From JAHBXL01 sp038247555 (GTDB taxonomy: Bacteria; Planctomycetota; Phycisphaerae; Phycisphaerales; UBA1924): a DNA stretch of 36,576 bases. Each line of letters begins with the position of its first letter. The stretch's first letter is position 1. The position numbers were made by a program, and so were the translations under genes. The stretch spans positions 1-36,576 of the forward strand of contig JBBRUT010000020.1 of NCBI GenBank assembly GCA_038247555.1, given 5' to 3'. The notes under the pieces were generated by a model, which was given only the letters and a program-made list of their open reading frames with translations, had not been told where the DNA came from and did no database searches. Below, in pieces: positions 16,706-23,732 of this stretch.

Positions 16706-17938
16706 TCAGTTCTGAGCGTTCGCGAGTTGTCTGAGCCTGTCGACGTATGCGAGAGTTGGCTCAAGCTTGCGGCGGGCCATGGCGGCGCGGGCAACATCGA
16801 GGAACTTGTCGAAGCGGTAGCTGCGGGAGCCAGCATCGGTCGCCCATGTGAAGCTGCGGACGGTGCCGGAGACGGGGGCGGTGGTGGCGAACATCGAGCC
16901 GGTGTGCAGGATCGCGCCGGTCATCAGGCGGGTGCAGATCGCGGTTTTGACGTGGTCGCCGATGATCGCACCGAGGAAGGTCTCGCCGGTACGCTCGTTG
17001 GGGCCATCGGGCGTCGCGCGGCAGATGATCTCGGAGTAGGTGTTGAGGAGGTTCGAGTTGGTGGTGCCCGCGCCGAGGTTGACCCATTCGCCGACCCAGG
17101 AGTCACCGAGGAAGCCGTCGTGGGCCTTGTTGGCGTAGCCCTGGAAGACCGTGCCGCTGACCTCGCCGGCGACTTTGCAGTGCGGGCCAATGGCGGTGTT
17201 GCCGCGGATGACCGCGCGGTCGAGGACGGTGGAGTGCGGGCCGATGTAGGCCGGGCCGATGATGATCGCGCCGGGGCGGATGACGGCGTCGTCGGAGATG
17301 ACGATGGGGCCGGACTCGGTGTCGAAGATGACGGAGGGGTACACACGTGCGGATGCGGCGATATTGAGTCCCTTGTCGCCGATGAGTGTGACACCGGCGG
17401 TGAGTGCGGCGGAAGTGGGACGCAGGCGCAGCAGGAGTTCGAGGTCGATCGCGAGGGCGGCATCGCGGAGTTTACGGGCATCCCAGGGGCGGAGGAGCGT
17501 GCGGGAGCCTTCGGTGAGTCCTTCGAACCTGAGTTCTTGACCAACCAACTCACTTCCCCGTGCAGCAGTGATCGCGTCTTGTGAGTTGACTCGCTGCCCG
17601 AGGCGCTCGCCCGAGTCATCGACTAGCGTGCCACCGTGTTCTTGCAACTCCGAGAGGCCCATCGCACTCGCAATGGACCAGCGACCATTCAGCAGAAGAC
17701 ACTCGCCAGATCCATGCGGCACAGCATTCACCGGCACATCGGGCCACTTCTCGCGGCAGATCGCTTCGAGATGCTGTGGGACCACGAGACCAGCGGGGGG
17801 CTTGCCAGTCAGAAGCGCAACTCGCTCGAAGAGCGTGAGTGCGCCGACTCGAACATCGAAGGCGGGACGGAGGTCGGTGAGCGGGGCGAGGTCGCCGCGG
17901 CCGTCGTCGAAGAGGATCACGGGCAAATCGGTGGGCAT
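16706..17938 (-). CDS. GlmU-like sugar-1-phosphate nucleotidyltransferase / acyltransferase
   Basis: The 410-aa protein begins VILFDDGRGDLAPLTDLRPAFDVRVGALTLFERV. This fits the alternative GlmU-like family (TIGR03991 type) rather than the classical LxAGxGTRM nucleotidyltransferase. Its C-terminal half is a left-handed beta helix of hexapeptide repeats (ISDDAVIRPGAIIIGPAYIG ... VIRGNTAIGPHCKV) with NLGAGTTNSNL and a histidine-containing loop NKAHDGFLGDSWVGEWV, as in GlmU acyltransferase domains. The likely role is making UDP-N-acetylglucosamine or a related activated sugar for the envelope; the substrate is inferred. The start is ATG 17938, 17 nt after mreD and 11 nt before polA, so it sits in the mre-polA operon. 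Confidence 0.82.
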   Translation of the reverse strand: MPTDLPVILFDDGRGDLAPLTDLRPAFDVRVGALTLFERVALLTGKPPAGLVVPQHLEAICREKWPDVPVNAVPHGSGECLLLNGRWSIASAMGLSELQEHGGTLVDDSGERLGQRVNSQDAITAARGSELVGQELRFEGLTEGSRTLLRPWDARKLRDAALAIDLELLLRLRPTSAALTAGVTLIGDKGLNIAASARVYPSVIFDTESGPIVISDDAVIRPGAIIIGPAYIGPHSTVLDRAVIRGNTAIGPHCKVAGEVSGTVFQGYANKAHDGFLGDSWVGEWVNLGAGTTNSNLLNTYSEIICRATPDGPNERTGETFLGAIIGDHVKTAICTRLMTGAILHTGSMFATTAPVSGTVRSFTWATDAGSRSYRFDKFLDVARAAMARRKLEPTLAYVDRLRQLANAQN

Positions 17939-17955
17939 GACGCGCAGTGTATCGG

Positions 17956-18519
17956 TTACTTGCGTGCGCCGAAACGGCGTTCGCGAGGGTCGTGGAAGCC
18001 GAACAGGGGCATCATGGGGAACAGAGCGAAGGCCATGACCAAGCCGGCCGCGCCGGTATAGACGGAGGCCAGGAGGCGGTGGCCGAGTTCCGTAAGTGCG
18101 GGGAACGAATACGCGTCGGTGTACATCATGCGGATGGAGTGCACCGCGACGAAGAAGACACCGGCGAGCGCGGCGGCCACAACGGACATGGCCATGAGGG
18201 TGATGGGGTTACGGCGGTAGAGGAGGGCGCGGACAGTGAGCACGAAGTACGCGCCGATCAGGTAGCCCAGCGCGCTGGGGCCGACGACGACGAGCTCGGT
18301 GACACCGTTGCTCCACACGGTGGCTAGATCGACCACCAGACCAACTAGGAGCGCCGTCCACATGGCCGTGAGCGGCGGGGCGAAGAGAGCGATGAAGACG
18401 ACAAGCGGAATGACAAAGGATGGCGCGATGGTGGTGCTGCCGACGGCGAGCGGGCCTTTGACGGCTTGCTCGAGGCCGAGGAGGATGGCCGCGACGATGA
18501 GGACGAGGGACCACCTCAT
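17956..18519 (-). CDS. mreD: Rod shape-determining protein MreD
   Basis: The 187-aa protein is almost wholly hydrophobic with about five to six membrane spans, including PSFVIPLVVFIALFAPPLTAMWTALLVGLVVDL, the MreD-type segment with an acidic residue in the membrane (GLVVDLAT). MreD is the integral-membrane part of the elongasome and supports MreC and the PBP2/RodA complex. Identification rests mainly on hydropathy, size and place directly after mreC. Its ATG overlaps the mreC stop by 4 bp (ATGA, 18516-18519), so translation is probably coupled. Confidence 0.85.
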   Translation of the reverse strand: MRWSLVLIVAAILLGLEQAVKGPLAVGSTTIAPSFVIPLVVFIALFAPPLTAMWTALLVGLVVDLATVWSNGVTELVVVGPSALGYLIGAYFVLTVRALLYRRNPITLMAMSVVAAALAGVFFVAVHSIRMMYTDAYSFPALTELGHRLLASVYTGAAGLVMAFALFPMMPLFGFHDPRERRFGARK

Positions 18520-19466
18520 GGGACACCCCCGGCGGCCGCGGCCGCGGGCGGGGGGGGGGCGGGGGGGGCGGGGACGCGGAGCGTGACATCGCTGACGCGA
18601 TCGATTCGGAACTGGGGCCTTACGACCACGGAGCGGATCCGCATGTCCTCGGGGAGGAGCTGGACGGATTCAACGATCCCGATTTCGAGCATCTGCGCGC
18701 TCTGCGGCCAGCTCTCATCGGCGAGGCGGACGATCATGCCTGCACGGACGCCGCCAATGGCATCGCCGCCAGCGGGATCGAGCGATGCGGATTCGGCGCC
18801 GGTGGGGAGGAGGACGGATTCGGTGCGGAGCCTGCCGACGAGGGAACCATCGCCGCGGGGCTCGAGGAAGCAGGCGGGGCCGAACTGGGTGGGGCCGAAC
18901 ATGACGACGCCCTGGATGGGTCCGGCGGATCGGTCGGTGAATGGGAGGACGGAGCAGAAACGGTCGGAAGGCTCTCCAACGACGCGGCCGACGAGGTGGA
19001 CGCCGCGAATGACGGCGACGGAGGCTTTGGGTTCGACGCCTTCGCGGACTCCGGCGCGGACGGTGAGAAGGCGGGAGGAGAGCTCCATGGAGGAGCCGAT
19101 GACGGGGGCCTGAAACTGGCGGACGGGGATGTTGACGTTGAGTTCAAGGCCCTGCTGGAGTTCGGCGATGACGCGGCGGAGGACATCGTTCTCTGCACGG
19201 AGCTGGTTGGTTTCGCGGAGGTAGCCGTCCCGCTCCTGTCGCATGAGGGAGAGGGTTTCGCTCTCGTTGGGAGAGAGTTCGCGGTCGGTGAGGCGGAGGC
19301 CGAGGACTAACTCAAACGGGCGAGAGAGAGGGGCGAGGACGGTGCGGATGGGGCTTGAAAATGCACCGACCCAACCGGCCAGACGCGGGGGCGCAAAGGC
19401 CAGAACGATCAGCGCGAGGATCGCGAAGGTGAGGGCCGTGCGTGGGTTGAGGAGGCGGCGGGACAT
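18516..19466 (-). CDS. mreC: Rod shape-determining protein MreC
   Basis: MreC is a membrane-anchored periplasmic scaffold that activates the elongation PBP. The 316-aa form has an N-terminal anchor (ALTFAILALIVLAF), a coiled coil at about 65-105 (ETLSLMRQERDGYLRETNQL ... DVLRRVIAELQQ), and the beta-rich core with APVIGSSMELSSRLLTVRAG, GVVMFG and a final DMRIRSVVVRPQFR. The last 20 residues are Pro/Ala-rich (PAPPAPPPPAAAAAGG), encoded by C runs of 10 and 8, unlike the MreC family. The start is ATG 19466; an in-frame TTG at 19487 is possible but lies in an AT-rich repeat-like segment. It overlaps mreD by 4 bp. Confidence 0.93.
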   Translation of the reverse strand: MSRRLLNPRTALTFAILALIVLAFAPPRLAGWVGAFSSPIRTVLAPLSRPFELVLGLRLTDRELSPNESETLSLMRQERDGYLRETNQLRAENDVLRRVIAELQQGLELNVNIPVRQFQAPVIGSSMELSSRLLTVRAGVREGVEPKASVAVIRGVHLVGRVVGEPSDRFCSVLPFTDRSAGPIQGVVMFGPTQFGPACFLEPRGDGSLVGRLRTESVLLPTGAESASLDPAGGDAIGGVRAGMIVRLADESWPQSAQMLEIGIVESVQLLPEDMRIRSVVVRPQFRIDRVSDVTLRVPAPPAPPPPAAAAAGGVP

Positions 19467-19616
19467 TGTCAAAGGGCCAAATCGCAAACTTCCAAAGGAC
19501 CAAATTCGGAACGAGCCCGCTCAAGCCTAGCAGAAACCGTGAGACAATGCAGCTTGGAGCGCACACGGGGGAGCGAGGGCCATGTGGCGATTTGCAATCT
19601 GGCCATTTGGAAGGAC
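19467..19616. repeat. mreB-mreC spacer with inverted word repeats
   Basis: The 150-nt spacer carries two related AT-richer blocks in opposite orientation, about 19475-19507 and 19586-19616. Shared words are CTTCCAAA, GGCCA and CAAATCG/GCAAATCGCC (the second block read on the - strand). Base composition differs clearly from the flanking genes. The blocks could pair loosely in the transcript between mreB and mreC. Confidence 0.45.
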
Positions 19617-20666
19617 TCAGCCTTCCATGTCGTTCTCGAGCGTAGATTTCCATTCCTCGATGTGTTCGAGGTAGATGGCGGTGCCGCGGGCGACGCAGGT
19701 GAGGGGATCATCGGCGATGCGGACTTCCAGGCCGGTGGCGTTGGAGAGGACGCGATCCATGCCTCGGAGGAGGGCGCCGCCGCCGGCGAGGGTGATGCCG
19801 TTCTCGACAAGGTCGGCGGCGAGTTCTGGCTCGCAGCGCTCGAGGGTGCGGATAACAGCTTCGATGATGGCGTTGACGGGCTCCTGCAGAGCCTCGCGGA
19901 TCTCTTCGCTGGTGATGATGGTCTTGCGGGGGAGGCCGGAGATCATGTCGCGGCCGCGGACATCGAGGCTGGTCTCATCGCCGACAGGGGCGGCGGATCC
20001 GACATCGATCTTGATGCGTTCGGCGGTCTGCTCGCCGATCATCAGGTTGTAGGTCTTCTTCATGTGGTTGATGATCGCCTCGTCCATGTCATCGCCCGCG
20101 ACGCGGACAGATTCACAGACGGCGATATCACCAAGGGACATGACGGCCACTTCGGTGGTGCCGCCGCCGATATCGACGATGGCAGAGGCGGTGGGCTCGG
20201 CGAAGGGGAGGCCCGCGCCGATGGCGGCGGCGATGGGTTCTTCGATGAGGTAGGTGCGGCGTGCGCCTGCACGCTCGGCGGAATCGAAGACAGCTCGCTT
20301 CTCGACGGCGGTGATGCCGGAGGGGATGGAGATGACGACGCGCGGGCCGACGAGGCGGTTGCGACCGTTGACCTTGCGGATGAAGTAGCTGAGCATCGCC
20401 TCGGTGATCTCAAAGTCGGAGATCACACCGTCCTTGAGCGGGCGGATGGCGGTGATGGTGCCGGGGGTCTTGCCGAGCATTTCCTTGGCGACCCAGCCGA
20501 CGGCTTCGCCGTTCTTAAGGACGCGGTTGGTGCCCTTCCAGACAGCGACGACGCTGGGCTCGTTGAGCACGATGCCCTCGCCACGCACGGCGACCAGGGT
20601 ATTGCAAGTACCCAGGTCGATGCCCATGTCAACGCTGACCAGACCTAGCAGACGATCCAAGAACAA
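19617..20666 (-). CDS. mreB: Rod shape-determining actin homologue MreB
   Basis: MreB forms membrane-bound filaments that position wall synthesis. The 349-aa protein shows phosphate 1 DMGIDLGTCNTLV, IVLNEPSVVAV, phosphate 2 ASAIVDIGGGTTEVAVMS, the adenosine motif GITLAGGGALLRG and GDDMDEAI, all as in MreB. The start is the rare TTG at 20666, because an in-frame TGA lies just upstream and the first residues (FLDRLLGLVSVDMG) match MreB N-termini; a second TTG at 20660 is an alternative. It is the first gene of mreBCD-GlmU-like-polA. The promoter probably lies in 20667-20916. Confidence 0.97.
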   Translation of the reverse strand: MFLDRLLGLVSVDMGIDLGTCNTLVAVRGEGIVLNEPSVVAVWKGTNRVLKNGEAVGWVAKEMLGKTPGTITAIRPLKDGVISDFEITEAMLSYFIRKVNGRNRLVGPRVVISIPSGITAVEKRAVFDSAERAGARRTYLIEEPIAAAIGAGLPFAEPTASAIVDIGGGTTEVAVMSLGDIAVCESVRVAGDDMDEAIINHMKKTYNLMIGEQTAERIKIDVGSAAPVGDETSLDVRGRDMISGLPRKTIITSEEIREALQEPVNAIIEAVIRTLERCEPELAADLVENGITLAGGGALLRGMDRVLSNATGLEVRIADDPLTCVARGTAIYLEHIEEWKSTLENDMEG

Positions 20667-20916
20667 AGTGCGGTGTGCCTCGTGTCAGAGCCTGTGCGGC
20701 GTGCCGGACCCGTCCCGGCGCAACCCCTCCCCCCATGAACTTTCGACCGTCCTGTTGATCGGCCATTCAGGACGCGGGAGATTATGGGTCCCGCGATCAA
20801 TTCGCCAGTGTAATCGTTCGGAAGGGGGGGATTCTGCTCGGCGGGAGCGAGATTGTTGCGGGGCGGAAGAGACCAGCGAGGATTGCGCGGTCGATTCGCG
20901 TTGGTCGCGGGCGTGG
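20667..20916. other. mreB upstream region with tandem hairpins
   Basis: Two adjacent perfect hairpins occur: CGTCCTG (20748-20754) with CAGGACG (20768-20774), and CGCGGGA (20773-20779) with TCCCGCG (20789-20795). Their arms overlap by 2 nt, so they could compete. Neither is followed by a U tract on the - strand. They lie 80-130 nt upstream of the mreB start and 120 nt beyond the stop of the winged-helix gene. No convincing promoter boxes were found. Confidence 0.4.
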
Positions 20917-21654
20917 TCATGCGGCCGAAGTCAAGGAAACCGGATGGTCGCGATGATTCTCGGGGTGCGTGCCGATTGTGACTTCGCCTTCCAGGATGAG
21001 AGATCGGAGCGCGTGGCGGACGGCAGGCCGGGTGGCACCGGTGAGACGGGCGAGTTCTGATTCCGACCGAACCCAGCCCTTGAAATCGATGCGGAGGGTT
21101 TCGAGGATGCTGGCACGAAGGTCGCCTCGGCGGATGATGCGGGAGCGGAGCGAAGGATTCTGGCCGAGCAGCCACGCGACTGGGCGGATGGCATCGGGCT
21201 TGAGCTGGACTTCGGGCGCGTGAAGACCCCATCGTCGAGAGAGATCGGACGCGGTTCGTGCGGCAAGGTCGCGAAGCTCAGGGGATGACCGATGCGAGCG
21301 AAAGAGCGGCGCGGGCTCAAGGGCGGGAGAGCACGCATCGCAGACAATCGCAAGTTCCGCTGCCGCTCCGTGGTGGATCGCGGAATCGAGCAAAAGGCCG
21401 AGCGCGGGTTGATGCACCGCTGGCAGTTCAGCGATGAGCAGCCGCCGGAGACGGTGACGAGCGACGAACTCGCCGTATTGGTAGAGCCATGTGACGATGA
21501 GCGGGAAGAGACGAGCATTCTCGCCCAGTTCGACCGCCGTTTCAAGAAGCAGCCGTTCGACATCCGGCGTGTGCTTCGCGGGAGGGCTGTTGAACGCCAC
21601 GCCCAACCTGGCCCACGCGAAGGCGAGATTGTCGGGTGGAAGAGTGATCGTCAT
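20917..21654 (-). CDS. Winged-helix protein paired with a nucleotidyltransferase gene
   Basis: The 245-aa protein has an alpha-helical N-terminal two thirds (PDVERLLLETAVELGENARLF ... LLLDSAIHHGAA) that I do not recognise. The C-terminal segment at about 195-230, SESELARLTGATRPAVRHAL followed by RSLILEGEVTIG, reads as a winged helix-turn-helix. Its ATG at 21654 overlaps the stop of the upstream nucleotidyltransferase frame by ATGA (21651-21654), so the two form one transcript. By analogy with AbiE-type modules, a DNA-binding protein paired with a nucleotidyltransferase could be an antitoxin or regulator, but here the HTH is C-terminal, unlike AbiEi. The function is open. Confidence 0.68.
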   Translation of the reverse strand: MTITLPPDNLAFAWARLGVAFNSPPAKHTPDVERLLLETAVELGENARLFPLIVTWLYQYGEFVARHRLRRLLIAELPAVHQPALGLLLDSAIHHGAAAELAIVCDACSPALEPAPLFRSHRSSPELRDLAARTASDLSRRWGLHAPEVQLKPDAIRPVAWLLGQNPSLRSRIIRRGDLRASILETLRIDFKGWVRSESELARLTGATRPAVRHALRSLILEGEVTIGTHPENHRDHPVSLTSAA

Positions 21655-22175
21655 GGGGCTCGCTCCAACGCGGCGAGAACTGCCCGTTGATCATCGAAGC
21701 TCGCGCGATCAAGGTGTTCGGACTCAAGACGGTCGATGTGGTCGTGGGCGAAGCGAAGTTCAACTGAGGTGGGATGCAGAGTGAGCAGGTCTTCAACATC
21801 CTGGGGTCCCCGAGGGGCTTACGACCTTGGAGCAGATGAGGTCGATGAGGGAGATCCGAAAGACATGGGCCGATCCGAATGCCGCGAAATGCTCGCAGCG
21901 GGAATGCCATCCAAGCGGAAGGCACCATGCTCGGGGAGCTTCAACTGTGCGGCCACTTTGGCCGCGGCGAGCTCAAGAGCTGGCCAGTCGTCTGAGCTTC
22001 CTTCCCACAGAACATCGCAGTCGGCGGTGGTGCGGGAAGGGTCGAGCAGGCCTCCAAGAAGACCGGCGACACCACCGATCAGCACGAGGCGATTGGGCGT
22101 GGAATCCCGATTCGGCAGCGCATCTCCTAGAGCTTGAAGTGCATGGACTGCGAGTTGGGAATCCAGGAACGTCAT
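21651..22175 (-). pseudogene. Nucleotidyltransferase (DUF6036/AbiEii-like) with two compensating frameshifts
   Basis: From ATG 22175 the protein has RLVLIGGVAGLLGG and then SRTTADCDVLWEG, the GG...TxDxD arrangement of minimal nucleotidyltransferases. Frame 1 then runs into a TAA at 21819-21821. A neighbouring frame, from about 21900 to 21800, gives protein-like sequence (HFAAFGSAHVFRISLIDLICSKVV). The first frame resumes with DVEDLLTLHPTSVELRF and later LDRASFDDQRAVLAALERAP, ending at TGA 21651-21653. The SLIDLICSKV...DVEDL pattern is what this family shows. So the gene appears intact except for two opposite shifts about 100 nt apart; these may be true mutations or sequencing errors. It is followed by the winged-helix gene with ATGA overlap. 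Confidence 0.72.
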
Positions 22176-22186
22176 ATGAAGGCAAT

Positions 22187-22214
22187 ACTATACGTATATC
22201 AACCAAATATCCAA
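22187..22214 (-). promoter_or_regulatory. Putative promoter of the nucleotidyltransferase/winged-helix pair
   Basis: On the - strand TTGGAT (22209-22214) and TATAGT (22187-22192) are 16 nt apart in a markedly AT-rich patch. The ATG at 22175 lies only 11 nt after the -10 box and lacks a Shine-Dalgarno, so the transcript would be nearly leaderless. Confidence 0.55.
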
Positions 22215-22240
22215 TCGGGATGAGGTTTGCGGAGCGGTGA

Positions 22241-22289
22241 GTTTCATTGAAACAGCCGCCGCGTGCCCAGGGGAAGGGACCGCGGCGGC
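22241..22289 (-). terminator. Intrinsic terminator after the coiled-coil gene
   Basis: GCCGCCGCG (22255-22263) pairs perfectly with CGCGGCGGC (22281-22289) across 17 nt. On the - strand it is followed by TGTTTCAATGAAAC, which is itself a palindrome (22241-22253). It lies about 50 nt past the stop at 22339. Confidence 0.6.
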
Positions 22290-22338
22290 CGGGAAACTTT
22301 CGGAAATGGAAGAAGCCGGGGCGGCCCGGCCAAGGGGG

Positions 22339-23343
22339 TTAGCGGCTGCCCGCGCTGGAGGCGACGTTTGCGTCGGTGCCGGTTCCGTCCTTCGGGGCGG
22401 GTGGCAGGGCGGGGAGGGAGTAGGGGTTGATCTCGATCACGGTTGGCGCGATGCGAGGGGTTGCACGCTGGACCTTACGCGAAGTGATGCTTGCACCCTC
22501 GCGGTCGATCTGGGTCTTGGCGGTGTCCTCGTAGGAGAAGTGCTCGGCAACGTTGGCCAGGGAGGAGAGCTGGGCTTCCTGCTTGGCGCGGATGTCGGCG
22601 AGCTTGGAGTTGATCTGGTCGAGGCTTGCCGCGCGGTAACGGGACTGCTCATCGAGCGTGCGCTGACGGCTGGACATCACGTCGATCATGCGGTCATTGC
22701 GTGAGATCGCGTCGATCTGGCGGTCGAGATCGAAGAGCTGGGTCTGGAAGGCGGTCTGCTCGGTCTCGAGCTTGCCAAGCAGGGTGGCAAGTTGGCCTTC
22801 CTGCTGGGAGAGGTAGCCCAGGTCGCGCTGAATGTCGGTGGCGCGGGAGGCGTAGGCGTTGCGGGTCGCGTTGACCTGATTGAGCTTGGTGGTCGCGGCT
22901 TCGAGGTTGACACGCTCGTTGCGGAAGACAATGACGATCTCGTGCTCGACGCCGAGGGCGACGTTGGTGACCGTCGCAGACTGGGCATGGTCGAGGGCGG
23001 AGGTCAGCTTGTCGCTGTCCTGATCGGCGAGATCGACGACGCGAGCGGAGACGGCGAGGTCGCGCTCAAGCTGAGAGCGCTGCTCGCGGAGCTGGCTGAG
23101 ATCCGACCGGACCTGGCCGATACGCTCGGGGTACTGCGCCTGCAGATCGCGGAGCTGGGCGCGGAGGGCGACGGGGTCGGTGATCTGGGAGTCGATGGTC
23201 GCGTTGATCTTGGAGCGGGTCTGGGTAAAGAAGGCTCCAACCCGGTCCGGCCCTGCGACGAGCGTCGCCGCGCCGACGCCGAGCGCACCGACTGTGCCGG
23301 AGATGACTGCGATACGAACGAGGTTCCTTGCGATGCAGGCCAT
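22339..23343 (-). CDS. Membrane-anchored coiled-coil protein, unknown function
   Basis: The 334-aa protein has an N-terminal hydrophobic anchor or signal (about 8-31, LVRIAVISGTVGALGVGAATLVAG). Nearly 230 residues then form heptad-rich coiled coil (ALRAQLRDLQAQYPERIGQV, QLREQRSQLERDLAV, ATKLNQVNATRNAYA, LLGKLETEQTAFQTQLFDL). The tail is Pro/Ala/Gly-rich and disordered (PYSLPALPPAPKDGTG). A strong AGGAGG lies 8 nt before the ATG at 23343, and an intrinsic terminator follows, so this is a well-expressed single-gene unit. The arrangement is reminiscent of PspA-like or LemA-like envelope coiled-coil proteins, but no specific motif supports either. The most likely place is the inner membrane facing the periplasm. 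Confidence 0.75.
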   Translation of the reverse strand: MACIARNLVRIAVISGTVGALGVGAATLVAGPDRVGAFFTQTRSKINATIDSQITDPVALRAQLRDLQAQYPERIGQVRSDLSQLREQRSQLERDLAVSARVVDLADQDSDKLTSALDHAQSATVTNVALGVEHEIVIVFRNERVNLEAATTKLNQVNATRNAYASRATDIQRDLGYLSQQEGQLATLLGKLETEQTAFQTQLFDLDRQIDAISRNDRMIDVMSSRQRTLDEQSRYRAASLDQINSKLADIRAKQEAQLSSLANVAEHFSYEDTAKTQIDREGASITSRKVQRATPRIAPTVIEINPYSLPALPPAPKDGTGTDANVASSAGSR

Positions 23344-23732
23344 TGTGTGGTCCTCCTAACTGCTTGGCCCGTGCGACGGGCAATGCGTGTTTCCGTCAGG
23401 CCTGGGTCCCGTTCCCCTCCCCAGGTCCGACATGGGATGTGTCAGCCAGCGTTGTTGGGAGGGTGATCCGGCGAATTTCGCGCCTTTGGGGAAGTGGGGG
23501 AGTGGAAGGTCCGGGAAGCAGCGGTTTGGGGGGCGGGAGGGTGAGGATCACGGGAATCCGGCGTTTCCCGAAACGCGGGGACGCGGACGCGGAACAATCA
23601 ACGACCGGCAAGTTCCTCGGGGACATCCGGGCGGACAGAGAAACCCGCCGGGTGGAGGGGCTTGATGGTCCATGGAAGCGTCAGGCTCGTGGCGGATTCG
23701 GAGTGTGGGGCGGGCGGGATCAGGGAAGCGTC
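23344..23732. other. Divergent control region between the coiled-coil gene and the sigma-factor gene
   Basis: The 389 nt have no protein-like frame. The + strand is very G-rich from about 23485 to 23545 (several GGGG runs). A perfect palindrome GCGTTTC-CC-GAAACGC lies at 23561-23576 and could be an operator. The promoters for both divergent genes must lie here, but I found no clear -35/-10 pair. Confidence 0.45.

Noticed and set aside
23328..23732. N-terminal extension of the kinase-linked sigma factor
   Set aside because: The upstream frame is low-quality (Gly/Arg/Trp mix) and the sigma domain begins only after ATG 23733.
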